Shown one piece after another: positions 1-12,047 of a DNA stretch of 64,000 nt; positions within the stretch are counted from its first letter, which is position 1, and each line of letters opens with the position of its first letter. The position numbers were made by a program, and so were the translations under genes. The stretch is from assembly GCA_905221605.1 (NCBI GenBank), contig CAJNDS010001824.1, forward strand, positions 101,548 to 165,547, written 5' to 3'. The notes beneath the pieces were generated by a model. The model ran no database searches. It was not told where the DNA came from and saw nothing but the letters and a program-made list of their open reading frames with translations. The DNA is from Symbiodinium natans. Taxonomy: Eukaryota > Sar > Dinophyceae > Suessiales > Symbiodiniaceae.

Positions 1-1382
1 AACCTTATATCACGACGCGCATATCCTCTCTCTTTATCTTCACAATTGCAATAGTCCACAGCTCTGAGTGACACATTTTGCAACTTCGCCTTCTCTTTTC
101 GTACTTCGAAGAGAATGAGGGAATTGAAGTTTCAGCTCTAGAGTTTCGAGTTCAAGACGTCAGACTCACAGTGCTCTATACAGTGTTCCCTCTTTCTCTA
201 CAACGAGCACAAGCTAGGGTTTAGGGTTTAGGGTTTAGAGTTTAGGGTGTAGGGTTTAGGGTTTACAGTTTAGGGTCTAGGGTTTAAGGCTTAGGGTTCA
301 AGATTTGGGGTTTAGGGTTTAGGGTTTAGGGTTTGGGGAGCACCAACTCGAAGTCGTTAAGGGTTATGACCCAGACTAGGGCCATACTTCCTCAACTCTC
401 ATAAGCCGGAAAGCCCTCAAGCCCCAAACCGAAACTTGCACCTCTAAACCTTAAGCTCCTGACGTGAAGCTTTTGAGATCTTCTGGACGGCGTGCACTCT
501 TGTGGGAAAGCTCCGAAATCTCGCCCCGAGCTTTAAGAGTCGAGCCTAAGGCCTGATTTAGGGTTTAGGATTTCGCGTTTAGATCTTATGGGGGTTTAGG
601 CTTTAGGGAAGCCTACTCCTCATATAGGATTCACTCAGCAAGTTGAGGGTGTAGAGTTTCAGATTTTCAGCTTCCTGCGAGAGAAACTGCCCACCTATTA
701 CTCTCCTAAAGGAGTGCGTTGGGGGCTTTCTAAACTCCTGAGTAACCGAAGCAACCCTCTGTCACGAGCTTCATATAGTGTTTGGCTACGCGCTGAAGAA
801 CTGCTCGCCAGATCCAGGCCATAGGGTCTCGGCAGCGTGCTTGAAGACTTTGGCGCTCCGCTTGCGCCTTGCAAGTCAGCCTTGGAGCGTCAGTTCTTCT
901 TTAGCGCTTCGCTAGTCCAACAAGGACAGGGGGCCATGCGGGTCTCAGATCATCTCAAGCTTAAGCTTGCAGCGTGTCTCGATGTTTAAGGCGCTTTGCT
1001 CGTCTAACGAGCAGAGGGGCCCAGCTTAGCCATAATGACACGTTTTCGAAGGTCCGAGCCGCGGATTTGAGGGCTTAGGGGTCTCAGATCATCCCAAGCT
1101 TCAAGCCTGCGTCAATTTTTCACAAAAATGCGTTTTCGAAAACACTAACCCTATCCCCTAAACCCTAAACCCCTAAAACCTGCTCCACGAACCTGCACTG
1201 GCCTGCGCCGTGCGCCAGAGGAGGTGGCACGTCTCAGCGGGCCATACCTCTCCAACACACCCACGCACACACGTGATTATCTGTGTGAGCCTCATTGTTG
1301 GTACCTCTCTCTCTGTCTCTCTCTCCGTCCCCACTTCCCAGCCCATCCTCTTTTCAACCCCCCCCCATCTTGCTCGACTCTC
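1..1382. other. Gene-free left edge with degenerate telomeric repeat
   Basis: No convincing coding region is visible. Positions 211-340 hold a degraded TTTAGGG array with many one-base variants, and a shorter CCCTAAA stretch lies at 1147-1178, so telomeric units of both orientations occur within 1 kb. A short direct repeat (ggtctcagatcatc followed by caagctt-like sequence) occurs at about 941-970 and 1080-1108. The rest is unique-looking sequence of mixed composition. Confidence 0.6.
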
Positions 1383-4300
1383 CTAGCAATGCCAATTGCC
1401 GAGCTGTTCATTCAGCTTCCGGCGCTTGCTTCCCTGACTGTCCCCTGCGTCCTGCGTCTTCTCCCTAGCGGACGACGCTGGCACAGATGCTTCGATTATG
1501 ATGCAATCATCATCATCCTCCTCCACGGCTTCTTTCTTTACTGCCGTCTTGGCAGCCCTGCGCGCTGTAGGCGCAGCCCTGGCCTTGGAAGTTGTCGCCA
1601 AACCAACATCGTGTGAGACTATCTCTTGCTTCGCAACAATGCTCGCCTTCGGCGCCGCTCTTGACTTAGCAGCTCTTGGTCGCACGACAACGCTCGCCTT
1701 TGGCGCCGCTGTTGAGTTGGCAGCTCTTGGTCGCACGGCCAACACACCCTCTTCCGACACCTGCTCATCTGCAGTGGCCGCCACGACCCGGGCGCCTGAG
1801 CCGCCTCCTTTGGATGCGACTTCTACCAAACGCTTCGAAAAAGCTGCAAAACTCAAGCCACACAAAGCCATCAGCCGGTTGTGATACACACGCACAGCTT
1901 CTCGATCATTGGACTTGGGAAGGTGTAGCACCAGCCGTGGGCCCTTGCGGTCAGCCAGCGTCTGCACCTCACCGATGCAGTGCTGTTCCATGCCTGCGTT
2001 GATGACCGCGAGCCAGTGCGCCAGCTTTAACGACGTCCTAACTGTTTTGCTGTCAACAGTCGTCTTCTTCGAGCAAGCATCCACGACGCGACGAGCAAAA
2101 ATAACCGGTTCTCCCCGAAGAAGCGTACGCAACATTACTGCCTTGCACTGTCAACGGACGTCAAAGCATATCCTATGACCACACTTAGTCCTTACACTGC
2201 TACGATTAGGGCTATACGTGAACCCTGAGAGTTGCAAACAAAAGTTGTCATCAAGCCACTCTATCTGAAAGAATACTTGGCCCTTGCGTTGGATCCTGTA
2301 CCGAACTGCCGCCAGGCCCGTAGCCATCACTTAGCGGCGGCGAGTCGCTTTGGCTGAAGACATGGCCTGGCTCGCCATCCTCTGCAGCCGACTCCTGCGC
2401 AACTTCGAACTTCACGAACTGACTTTCTGGGATCCGCTGCTGCTCCAGCGCTGACTCCAGCTGCTGCGCCGCACTTGCCGCTTGTGACAGTGCCTGCTCT
2501 GCGCTGCCGGGCGCCACCACACTGCCATTCACGCACAAGCCCAATACGTCATGAGTCAACCTGAGGGCGTCATACGCGCGAAGCACGTGATGTGGTTGGA
2601 TGCGAAGCCTCGATTCTGCCACCAGTCTGGAGTCTGCCTCGCACCCAACCCAGCAGACCCGGCCCCTGCACCAACTCTCCCCAACAGCCGACAGGTACTC
2701 CAACAATCTAACGTTACACTCACTTTCATCCCTGTCATGCAGCCTGCTCCGTCGCGATGTCCCAGACTAACTGGGCAGCTGCCAGCATACCGAGGTGCCA
2801 TGCGGCCGTTCCCTTCCTCGCCGCCGAATCGTCGTCGTTGTCACGAAGCACCTCTGTTTCAGCTGCAGGTGTTATGGAGTGACGAGTAAGTGTTCAAGCA
2901 GAGCTGCGCTTACCCCGCCACACCAACATTGCAAAAAAATTCTGCTAACAGGATTGGGAAACACTCTGCTCAGCTGAAAAACACGCCGCGTAGGCCACAA
3001 AGAGTTCCTGGGCCTCCTCAGTGAACTCCACCACCGCATGCGGATCAGCAAAATAATGCAGCACCCTGTGCGCCATGGACTCGATGTCTGGAACAGGAAT
3101 GTTCCGGTTGGCAACTGCAAACTCGGGCCGTCGGTGACAGCGAGCAGATTCTCCCGAGCCACTCGCCTTGAATGTTCTGAACTTGCAAAAAAAAAGCTGA
3201 AAACGAATAAAGATCAGGCATAAGATATAAGATATGAGACACAAAACATAAGATAAGATATAAGATACGAGGCGTGAAACATGTAGAATATGGACTATTT
3301 CACATGAAATATAAAATGTTCGTTGACTTTCAACAAGATGCCACCGTGCGGAAACGCAGCTCCGTCGAGCAGCCATCCGCCAGAACAATACGGAAGCATG
3401 GACAGTCATCCACAGGCTCAGTTGGCTCGAATAACCGTGTAGCTGTCTCAAGCGCTAGCGCCTCACGTGTGAGGCCCAAAGCCTCCAGCATGTTCGGTAA
3501 GAGTGGCACCCACGACACTCTCTGGAAGTCAGCTGGCAGCTCTATCGACTCTGCAAGCGGAGCATGGGGAGAAATTGGTCTTCCGAAAAGGAAAAGGATT
3601 CTTTCCATCGCTGCTACTTCATGGTTGCCAGTCTCTCCTTTCCTAACTTGGCGTGCACTGGTACAACGCCAGCCCTTTACTCAAGCCCTACACTGCCATC
3701 AAACCATGAAACTAATCCCTCTGCACACAAAACAGAAAAAACTTCCGCACACAAAAGAGAAAAAACTTCCACTCACCGGTCATCCTAGCTTCACCAAGCC
3801 AAGGAAAGGGCCAGAATGAATGTTGCCGACGCCAACCACGTTGCACGTGGCGCTGCGGGACTCGTAGCTCACGCCCGTCTTGCAGGTCATGCTGCTGTGA
3901 CCTGTCTGCAGCAATGCGTTCCACTGCGAGGCACCATCCGAGGGTGCAGCTGCGTGCTCCTTGCCATGTCCTTTGCCTGTACCCAGTCCCAACATCTTCA
4001 GGAATCGGTAGCTTTCGTCCAAGGACAACAAAACACTGTAGTACAAACGATCGCCTTCTGCACAGCATCTCTGGAAGAAGCCCGCTTCCGTGAAAGTAGT
4101 CAAGACGGCACTCTTAGGCCGAGGCTCCTTGCCTTCAGCCCAGCGAGCAATCACTCTGTCAACCGCCTTGCCCACTTTGTTGATGCAATTTGTTATCCCA
4201 CTTTTCCTTGTCTGAGGTGGGTTTACCACGAGGCACACGAGTGACAAAGGCGAAGGGTCTCCTGGAAAACAACGAACAAGAGCTCCGTTGACGCATCCAA

Positions 4301-4460
4301 GGAGAGCAGTCTGGAGAGCCATCCCATATGGAAACGGGTGCGCGCAAACTTGAGCGCTCAGTCGCGCGACCATGTCTCCGCCTGCTTCGCCAAACAACCC
4401 CCTCTCGTCGAAGTGACTGTCTATGTAGTCCCAGGCCTGGTGCATGGCAGCCGTTGCCAT
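1383..4460 (-). CDS. DUF3987-like ATPase, multi-exon
   Basis: Minus-strand gene in at least five coding blocks: 4460 to about 3780, about 3608-3338, about 3176-2965, about 2700-2270 and 2135-1383. The start at 4460 (MATAAMHQAWDYIDSHFDE) follows an in-frame TGA. Block 1 carries VVNPPQTRKSGITN, a phosphate-binding-loop-like segment, then SLDESYRFLK and WNALLQTGHSS; the end of block 1 and block 2 carry VGVGNIHSGPFLGLV and ERILFLFGRPISP. That order (P-loop, acidic DE segment, RIL.LFGRP) resembles DUF3987 proteins, a primase/helicase-associated family common in dinoflagellate gene sets. The last block has a basic, Ala/Lys/Arg-rich tail with an acidic patch (VEEDDDDCIIIE) and a nuclear-localisation-like GSKRRKLNE, so the protein may be nuclear. 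Exact splice sites were not resolved. It lies head-to-tail with the KDZ transposase gene upstream. Family assignment is from motif recall only. Confidence 0.6.
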
Positions 4461-4520
4461 GCTGTGGCCAAGTCACCGGCGAAGGCCTTGCTTTTAGCCC
4501 TCAAGCGCACTCCATGTCGC

Positions 4521-4532
4521 AGCCAAAATGGC
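4521..4532 (-). promoter_or_regulatory. Possible relic of dinoflagellate spliced leader
   Basis: On the minus strand, about 60 nt before the DUF3987-like start codon, the 12 bases GCCATTTTGGCT match the core of the dinoflagellate spliced leader. The leader's 3' end (CAAG) is not conserved here, so the match could be chance. If real it would mean this gene was copied back into the genome from a trans-spliced mRNA. Confidence 0.2.
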
Positions 4533-4945
4533 AGCTGCAGCAAAACCGAATTTTGGAACTTTGTGGTTCCAAATAAAAGAGTCCACAGCAAAGGACTGTT
4601 GCTTTCCGGGTTTAGGCCTTAGGCAACTAGGTGAATAGGCCATCCATAAGGGAGGTCGGCCGGGACTGCGCACGCCACCCTTCAGAGCACCCCATACCTC
4701 ACGCAACCCTACTACTAAACCCTAAACCCCAAATCGAAGACACATGCCCGAACTGCTTAACCCTGCTATAGGTTTGCTACCCTCGAAACGCGGAGACCCG
4801 CCTTCTCCAGCACTCCTGGAAGCCGCCACGCGAATCCGCCGTTTTGGCGCAGGGACAGCATCCGCGCCTGCAAAGGTATCGGTTGAACTACAGTCAATAC
4901 ACATACTATATGCAGAAGTTACGGTGTACGGTGTACTCTTATAAT

Positions 4946-6493
4946 CTATGTGTGTGTGCGTGTGTGTTCTATGTGGCCTGCAGGCCCCAACGCCCTTCTC
5001 CGTCTTCGTGCCCTTCCAGGCGGCGTGAGCGGCGCCGCCTCTGCAGGCCGCTCCCCCACACGTGCCCGTCCTGCCGGCTCTGGTCCAGCAACAGTGTTGC
5101 GGGAATCTGCTACCTCCTGCAAGAAGAAATCCCGCACGTAGCGCGAACGGATGCAGCGCACGGCGTGTCGATGCCTGGACATGAGACTGTTGAGGACCTC
5201 TGCTGCAGACGTATTCAGATCTTGCACAAGCTGAGCGTTCTGCGGTGCGTCCGGATGGCACTCTCGGATACACCACGGGTCGCTATGACCCGTGGCGTGC
5301 ATCCGGTCAAGTATATACCGAATCCGCGGGTGTCTTAGACGATTTGTCAATTCTGTCCGGTCACCATTCCTCTCCGAGAAACGCCGGAGATGACAACTGT
5401 CATCGTGGATCAGCACATTGATCTCACCAACAGCCTCCACCAATTCTCCTAGAAAAAAAAACCTTTGCGACAATGATTCTGCACCCACATACGGCTTCAT
5501 GTGCAGAATGTGCCCGCATGGCGTCGTTGCGAAAAGAAACCCGTTACACCGCCCAGCTCTCCTCGACCAACAGAAAAACGCAGCAGCCCTATGTCTTTCA
5601 GTCTTGAACCTGGACACTCTTAAACAATCAAAGGAAATACACATGTGCTGCCCAGTTGCACTTGCGCTCTCGTGCCCTGCCGGACCTCTTTGTGGGTTTT
5701 GCAGCTGCTTGCAGCCAGATCTTCAGCTGCCGACTTTTCCGGAACGAAGCCAGAGGCTTCCAATTTTCGCCAGTACTCGTGTAGTTGCGTGGCTGTCACA
5801 AGGGACGCATTGACCCATCGGCCTGCCAAATTTGGAGCATCCTTCACTTTCAAAAAGACATCATACAGTTCCCCTTGTCCTGCTCTTCGAACACGACGAT
5901 GGGCAGTAATGACTTCAGACTGTTCGGGCAACGGATCTGCTGGAGCATGGCTCGTGTCGTGTTTCATGCAACGCCGTTTCTTGAACTGAGGCTCCGCGCT
6001 GCAACAGGTCACGGTGAACATGTCCAGCGAACGGTTGTCGATGATTTCCGCCGCAGGACGGCCGCATATCCTGCCTGACAGCTTAGCGTTGCCGTCCATA
6101 ACGACGGCGCTCAAGTCCAGCTGTTTCGACCGAGCTAGGTCCACTCTTCTCTTCAACATGTGCGCAGGATACCACTCCCACGCCTCTGCAAGCAGCGTCG
6201 GCAGTGGCTTCCGTAGGTTCACACGCACTTGCACTTCACCCTCCTTTCTGGCCGCATGTTGCCTCCATCGAATGACCTTACTTCTTCTGAAGGCTAAAGG
6301 CTTCCAGTTCTGCGAACCAACACTGAACCTTATGGAGGCACCCAGCACGCAGCTCCAAAACCCATACGGGATGCGCCCGGGCAAGACACCGCAAGTGCTA
6401 CTGGGTCGAACATGTGGGGATCAGACACACGCGGCGCAACCAGCATAACCGGGAAGGGCTGCGAGCAAATATAAAGATATGTAACTACAAATA

Positions 6494-6531
<38 letters not shown>

Positions 6532-7283
6532 TTATTTATTTATTTACATATATATATATATGTATGTGTATATATATATATATGCATATAATTGCATTTT
6601 TTCTCCACACTATATTATATGTCTTACTCAATACATATTTTATAACTGATGCTTATTATTATTATTATGATTATTATTATTCTGTTTATTATTATTATTA
6701 TTGTTATTGTTATTATTGTTATGATTATGACTGTTCTCATTATGATTATAATTATATTGTTATGATTATATATATATATATCTGATATAATGCTTCTCAA
6801 GTATTTTCTAATATACAACATATCACATATAATATACCAAACCTGCCAAGTAACCAAACGCCACAGCATCCACGCCCGAAGCAACTTCAACTTGGCCTTG
6901 TCTGGCACAATGTCACTCTTGCCCAAGCCAACAGCTTCGAGAAAGTGAACTTTGGCTTCCCCCGCAAAGGAAGACCACTGGAAGATCAAACGACGACTGA
7001 ATTGTCGCAGCCAGCGTATAGAAACCCCGAAGGCATAAGTCAAAAAAAAATATTGCATGCACTCCTCCTGCCCCCATGAAAAGACGTACTCCGAGCCACT
7101 GCATACGAAGTTGTATGCCACGGCGGCACAGTTCAAAGAACATTCAAAATTCCGGCATCTCATGATGTCATGTTTCACTTGGAGCCAGCCGCACACATCC
7201 AGCACCGATGCGATGACAGTTTCTTTCTTGCTCAACTTTCTCCCACATACGCTGCAGGCACCGTCATATCTGATCTCTTCCAT
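4946..7283 (-). CDS. KDZ-type (CxC) transposase-like protein
   Basis: Three coding blocks are visible on the minus strand. Block 1 (7283-6843) has paired cysteines (GACSVCGRK, MRCRNFECSLNC) like the CxC zinc-binding cluster of Kyakuja-Dileera-Zisupton transposases and ends at a CAG|GTTTGG donor (intron from 6842). Block 2 (about 6390-5620) contains VVMDGNAKLSGRICG, the expected first catalytic Asp region, and ends near SSCKTHKEVRQGTRA. Block 3 (about 5590 to 4946) contains GFLFATTPCGHI, VLIHDDSCHLRRF, YILDRMHATGH, CHPDAPQN and an NTSAAEVLNSLMSRHRH segment, which match the conserved C-terminal order of this family in dinoflagellates. The intron between blocks 1 and 2 is an AT-rich microsatellite. 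The C-terminus after the SRNT residues is low-complexity Arg/Pro and may not be translated. It may be a cut-and-paste transposase or a domesticated copy; no terminal repeats were found. Confidence 0.72.
6480..6800. repeat. AT microsatellite inside KDZ gene intron
   Basis: Almost pure A/T sequence: (TA)n runs at 6499-6525, 6550-6590 and 6768-6782, with TTATTA-type trinucleotide runs at 6650-6760. It lies between two coding blocks of the KDZ-type gene whose donor (CAG|GTTTGG) is at 6842, so it is intronic. The apparent Tyr/Ile-rich open frames here are translation of the repeat. Confidence 0.85.
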
Positions 7284-7439
7284 GGCTTCACTAACCTACA
7301 TGAGATGATGCGAGATCTTCGAAGCGAAATGCTTGTTGAGCATCTCATCTCTGTATTGGTACCATGACAAGCTAAAGCATATTTAGGATCAAGTACGGGC
7401 TTTGAGCCTGGGCGGGACACAGCTCGGCTTGCGGCAGAT

Positions 7440-7580
7440 TCCTTCCTACGGGCTGCGGGCTCCTGCGGGATCCTACGGGCTCCTACGGGCTCCTACGGGC
7501 TCCTACGGGCTGACGGCCTGTACGGCCCTTGCGGGCTCTACGGGCCTTACGGGCCCTACGGCCCTCCTACGGGCAAAGGG
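7440..7580. repeat. Tandem CTACGGGCTC-type repeat
   Basis: About a dozen imperfect 10-11 bp units of cctacgggct/ctacgggccc. The unit drifts along the array (ctacgggctc, ctgcgggatc, ctacgggcctta). It passes directly into a CCCTAAA/CCCCAAA telomere-like stretch at 7605-7670. No coding function is evident. Confidence 0.8.
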
Positions 7581-7599
7581 CCCGGGCCTGGTTAAGGAC

Positions 7600-9236
7600 C
7601 TTGGTCCCCTAGACCCCAAACCCCAAACCCCAAACCCTAAACCCCCTAAACCCTACACCCCAAAAAAAGGGGAACATGGGCCTACTCTAGGTCCCAGGAA
7701 ATGAGGCATGTTGGAGGATAGGGCTTTGAGTTTCATGCGGCTGCCAGAATTGGGGGTTTGGGGTTTAGGGTTTTGCGAAATTTTGGGGGGATTTTGGGCG
7801 TTTTTTGGGCTCAGGGTGTTGGGGCTTTTGGGATATCGGTTTAGGGTTCGGGGTTTTGGGGCTTTGGGCTTAGGGTTTAGGGCTTGGGGGCTTTTGGGCT
7901 TAGTGTTTTGGGGTTTTTGGGGCTTTAGGGATTTCGGGTTTAGGACTTTCGGGCTCTTGGGTTGAGGGTTTTGGGGGTTTGGGGGCTTTCGTTTCTTTTT
8001 GGATCTTTTGGCTTTAGGGCTTGTGGGCCCAGATTCCAACCAGCTTGGGATGAAGAATTTCAGGGGTGGGGTGGCTTCAAATAAGTGGAGGGCTATAGCT
8101 TACGGCTTGGAGACTAAAGGAAGATCTTGTGCTTCAGCTTAGGGACCCGGATCCCTAAACCCTAAACCCTCAACAGCCAGTTTCAAGTTTTGCCGCCAAG
8201 AGGCTACTGAGGAAGCCATCTGTTGTGCCCACGATCTCATGCCTCTTCGCCCAGTCTTTGACCAAGCGGCCCAGCTGGAGAACGCGCACATCGTACTTGC
8301 AATACCTTGCTCCCACACCCTGCTTGCACCCCTAAGCCCTGAACCCTGAACCCTAAACCCTGAACCCTAAAACCGATATCTCCAAACATAAGCCCGCAAA
8401 ACCCCAGGCCCAAACTTATGACAACCCTGAACTAGAGGTTCCCTACCTATGCCCCTGCTCGAGTCTTTGCTATAGAGCTACGGGGAGTGAGCCACTAAGG
8501 TTTGGGGGTTCACTAGGGCTTGGGGGGTATGCTCATAAGGTATGGCATAGATCTTTGGGGGGGGGGGGGGGGGGGGGGCGTGTATGCTGACAGGGCCCCC
8601 CATAGACTTTGGTGTCACTATTAGTGGCCATAGATCATGCATGAGATGGCGGTAGAACTTTCATACTTTTTCCACTGAGAACAACCTCCCCGCAGCAATC
8701 GTGCCCACTCCTAAGCCCGACACATTCTGAACGCTTTTCGTGCATGCAATACCTAGTCCCGACAGTCCGGATGCATACGGGTTTAGGGTTTCGGGTTTCG
8801 GGTATGAAGAAAGCAGCATCCAACTGCAAAAAAACTTCAGCCCCACCAACGGCAAGCCAACCCCTAAACCCCAAGCCCTAAAACCCGAAAGCCCTCAAAC
8901 CTTACTAGCTGTTTGCAAAAAGCATTTAGCGTTGTGCATTCGGATGTTCGCACTGATACTAACACTCCTTTTCCAGTAGACCTTTTCAAGGACTGTTATT
9001 ACAAGCGGGAAAAACCCAAGTTCTACGTCAATTCAGTCTACAGCGAGGCGCGCCCCGAGAAGCGCAGAATTTCGGATGCCCAGCTCGTTGTTCACGCAGA
9101 GGTCAACCTTCCGTTTTGGGGTTTAGGGTGGGGGGCTTAAGGCTAGGTTCGGGGGGTGAAGGGGGGGGGGGGGGGAGGCCCGACTCTATGCCCTAAACCA
9201 AGGCGCCTGTCAGAAGCACAGCTTGGGATCTTGCCC
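7600..9236. other. Repeat desert with degenerate telomeric units and G runs
   Basis: A G-rich stretch at 7740-8030 is made of TTTAGGG-related words with GGGGTTTT and GGGCTT variants. Short CCCTAAA groups lie at 8155-8175 and 8335-8372, and a 22-nt G run at 8557-8578. Between them is mixed sequence in which I see no supported gene; open frames with NPKP or GLGFRV are translations of the repeat. Confidence 0.65.
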
Positions 9237-9338
9237 CTTCTACTAACAGTCCTTAATCGGGATTATGAATGGGGGGGGGGGGTACTATAATCCTTATTTA
9301 AGACGATTCAGGACTGTTAGGAAAAGGGGAAACATCCC
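9237..9338. mobile_element. Introner-like inverted-repeat element, family C copy 1
   Basis: The ends are inverted copies of about 15 bp (CTAACAGTCCTTAAT near the left, TTCAGGACTGTTAG near the right), followed by gggg.aacatccca. The same sequence occurs at 35270-35410 and 37538-37617. This copy carries a 12-nt G run at 9271-9282 where the copy at 37.5 kb has only GGGGG. No exon is recognisable on either side, so whether it is a spliced intron is unknown. Confidence 0.65.
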
Positions 9339-9351
9339 AAAATACAGTCCC

Positions 9352-9411
9352 CTAAACCCTAAACCCTAAACCCTAAACCCTAAACCCTAAACCCTAAACC
9401 CTAAACCCTAC
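9352..9411 (-). repeat. Interstitial telomeric array (CCCTAAA)n
   Basis: About eight perfect CCCTAAA units directly after family C element copy 1, then decaying into CCCTACA variants up to 9440. Confidence 0.95.
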
Positions 9412-9700
9412 ACCCTACACCCTACAGCCTACACCCACAAAGCCAAACACCCTGCCTTCCGAAGGTCGCACCCTTAACCCTAAACCCTTAGAAGCTAGGG
9501 GTTTAGGGTTTCGGGTTTCGGGTTTAGGATTTAGGGTTTAGGGCCTTCAAAGACTGCCTCCTCCCGAAAGGTCGATGCAGGCTAAGGGCACCCTAAGGTG
9601 CCTCGATGTTGTCCTTGGTGTCAGTGAGCTTCAGCAGGGGCAGGTGGGCCTTCCCAGCCCTAAAAACCCCTCAACACCCTGAATAAATCCTAAGCCACGG

Positions 9701-9766
9701 TTTAGGGTTTAGGGTTTAGGGTTTAGGGTTTAGGGTTTAGGGTTTAGGGTTTAGGGTTTAGGGAAA
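9701..9766 (+). repeat. Interstitial telomeric array (TTTAGGG)n
   Basis: About nine perfect TTTAGGG units, opposite in orientation to the array 300 bp to the left. It is followed by degenerate CCCCAAGCCCT words at 9785-9870. Confidence 0.95.
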
Positions 9767-9899
9767 TCCTAAACCCTTTTACACCCCTAAGCCCCAAGCC
9801 CCAAGCCCTCAACCCCAAGCCCTCGACCCCAAACCCGGTACCCTAAGCCCTAAACCCCAAGCCCTGAAAGACCAAAGAGGGAATCTCCGGTCTTCGAAT

Positions 9900-11160
9900 A
9901 TGAGGCGCACTCAAAATTTAGAGGCTCGTGTTGTGGTATCTGAAGGCTTCAGGGTGGGTTCTAAGGATCTGCTGCTTAGGGCGTTTGCTTTGTTTGTTGT
10001 TTTCGGTTGGGCAAGGGGGGGAGGTGTTAAATTTGGGTTTTTGGGAGGGCGTTCATGTTTGCTTAGGCGTTAGTGTGGGTGTCAAAGAGCGTTGCAGGGA
10101 TGTAGGGTGTACTTGAAGGCCTCAGGGCCTTCAGTGCTCTGGCTGTTTAGGGCAAACCATGGTAAGCCCCTAAACCCTTAAGAGACCAAGGCCCTAAACC
10201 CCTCTACTCCGAAACCCTCAGCCCCCCTCCCTGGATCCCACAAACCAAAAAACCCCCAAACCCCAAACCCTAAACCCTAAACACACCCTAAACCCAGGGT
10301 GTTCAGGGTTTATGGGTGTAGGCGGGTTGAGGGTTGATGGGTCTAGGCCTAGAACTTAGGGAAGGTGTTCAGGGTTGAAGGTGTAGGGAAGGTGTTCAGG
10401 GTTGAGGGTTTAGCCTAGAACTTAAGGAAGTTTAGGGTGTAGGGTCTAGGGCTACGTGCCTGGAAGATCGTCGTGATGTTGTCGAAACCAAAGGTCTTGG
10501 CGCAGGACGCGAACTTCCTGGAGGGCCACCGGCATCTTTTCAGAGAAAGGGGTTTGGGAAACCCGAAGCCCTAAACCCTAATTTGGGCATAGGGAACAGC
10601 AACAGCAACATGCAGCCCTCCTCGGACACCGTTTAAGACAGGGTCCCCGAAGCCCGAAACCGTTGAGGGTTTAGGGTTTAGGGTTCGGTCGCCAAGAAGG
10701 TGGGATCCCAAGCTGCGAATGCTCATCCAGAGAGGATCCCCTCTGAACCCCGAAGCCAGAATTTGCAGGAGCCTAAAACCCTAAACCCTACACCCTAAAC
10801 CCTAAACCCTAAGACCAGTACCACTAGTTGGCCTCAAATCCGTGGTCCCGACATGCATCGATCGCAAGCAATTATGCAAAACATTCCTTTCGCGGAGCTT
10901 TAGTGCGCCCGAGCACGCGCACTATCCTAAACCCTAAACCCTAAACCCTAAGACCTACATGGTCCTGGAGTTTGTATGTCTGCGGAATTGACAACTCAGC
11001 TTCGGGGTTGAGCCTTGAGGAAAGGGTGAGGGCAAGATTCAGCCGAGAGCCGAGGTTTGAGGGAAGGTTTAGGGTTTAGGGTTTACGGTTTAGGGTTTAG
11101 GGTTTAGGGTTTCGGGTTTGGGTTTAGGGTTTAGGGTTTAGGGTTTCGGGTTTAGGGTCT
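9900..11160. other. Gene-free stretch with scattered telomeric words
   Basis: Contains short CCCTAAA groups (10255-10300, 10565-10585, 10775-10815, 10924-10950), TTTAGGG groups (10664-10690, 11065-11158) and variants such as GTTCAGGGTTGA at 10300-10440. The orientation flips at least five times. No protein with recognisable features is encoded. Confidence 0.6.
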
Positions 11161-11280
11161 ACATATATATATATATATACATATACTCTATATATATATA
11201 TATATTTTATATACTCTATATATATATATGTTATATACTCTATATATATACTCTCTCTCTCTCTCTATATATATATATAT
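11161..11280. repeat. TA and CT microsatellite
   Basis: Alternating (TA)n blocks with tatactcta spacers at 11161-11250 and a (CT)n block at 11251-11266, then (TA)n. It follows directly on a TTTAGGG array that ends at 11158. Confidence 0.9.
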
Positions 11281-11943
11281 GCAGGGGTCGGAAGAATTAC
11301 TAATCGGAAATCCCTTGGTCCCTTTGCAAAGATACGATAAGAACCCCCCCCCCCCCCCAAAACCCTATTCTAATTTTCAAGGCCCCTATATCATGCTTCA
11401 GGGCCCCCTATACGAGCCCCCCCAAAACCCAAGGGCTTAGGGTTTCTAACTCATGGTGTTTGGGGTTTAGGTTCTTTCTTGGGTTTAGATATAGGCTGCC
11501 CCTCTGCTATCAAGCGTCTGCAGTAGGGAGACGGCAGCCTGCTTGTCCGTGCTTCCGCGAAAGGTGAAGTCCAAATCCGACGTGCATGTCTTGATCCCGT
11601 TTGAGAAGGAGCCATACCTCGCGTGAAAGCAGTGCACAGGCTTGCATGATCTTCCCGGAACCGTGCCTCAAGCATGCTTGCTCTCGCCGGACTTTTTCTC
11701 TAATCAATACGAACCACGATGCCGAGACGCGTCTACTCTTACTATGTCCCAGACTGTACGCGGAGTGCTTTTTAAACCGGGGCACCCAACAAAGGCAAGA
11801 AAGATGGCTCCGGGTACCTACTTTCACGGGTCGCAAAAAACCTCATCGAAGGTTACCGACTCGGCTCTGTTTGAGGGTTTCGGGGCCTTACGAGTAGCCA
11901 GGCCCGGCTTTCCATAACCGGGAGGTTCTTGGGGCAGTTACAT

Positions 11944-12047
11944 GGTCCCTTACTCTGGGCCCTTAACAGGATACTTTATGTACCCTTAGGACCCTTCTGT
12001 GAAGGAGGTTAAGGGCCCAGTGAAACTACCCTTAGAGAGTAAGGACC
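11944..12047. mobile_element. Introner-like element with two-part terminal inverted repeat
   Basis: The outer arm GGTCCCTTACTCT (from 11944) pairs with AGAGAGTAAGGACC (12034-12047), and the inner arm GGGCCCTTAAC (from about 11957) pairs with GTTAAGGGCCC (12008-12018). Length about 104 nt is in the introner range. Related words (GGGCCCTTA with ACACGG) occur at 24070-24100. No flanking exon is recognised. Confidence 0.55.

Noticed and set aside
1224-2178. Plus-strand open frames opposite the DUF3987-like gene
   Set aside because: They are mirror frames of the minus-strand Ala/Lys-rich C-terminal exon and have no independent support.
7653-8039. Open frames rich in NPKP, GLGFRV or similar
   Set aside because: These peptides are the six-frame translations of CCCTAAA/TTTAGGG and their CCCCAAA variants, and occur wherever arrays occur.
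9701-9766. Telomeric arrays as a true chromosome end
   Set aside because: The arrays are short, in both orientations and flanked by non-telomeric DNA throughout, so none marks a chromosome end in this window.
11451-11917. Overlapping open frames on both strands
   Set aside because: Both strands are open with similar length and neither shows a recognisable domain, so the direction cannot be decided.
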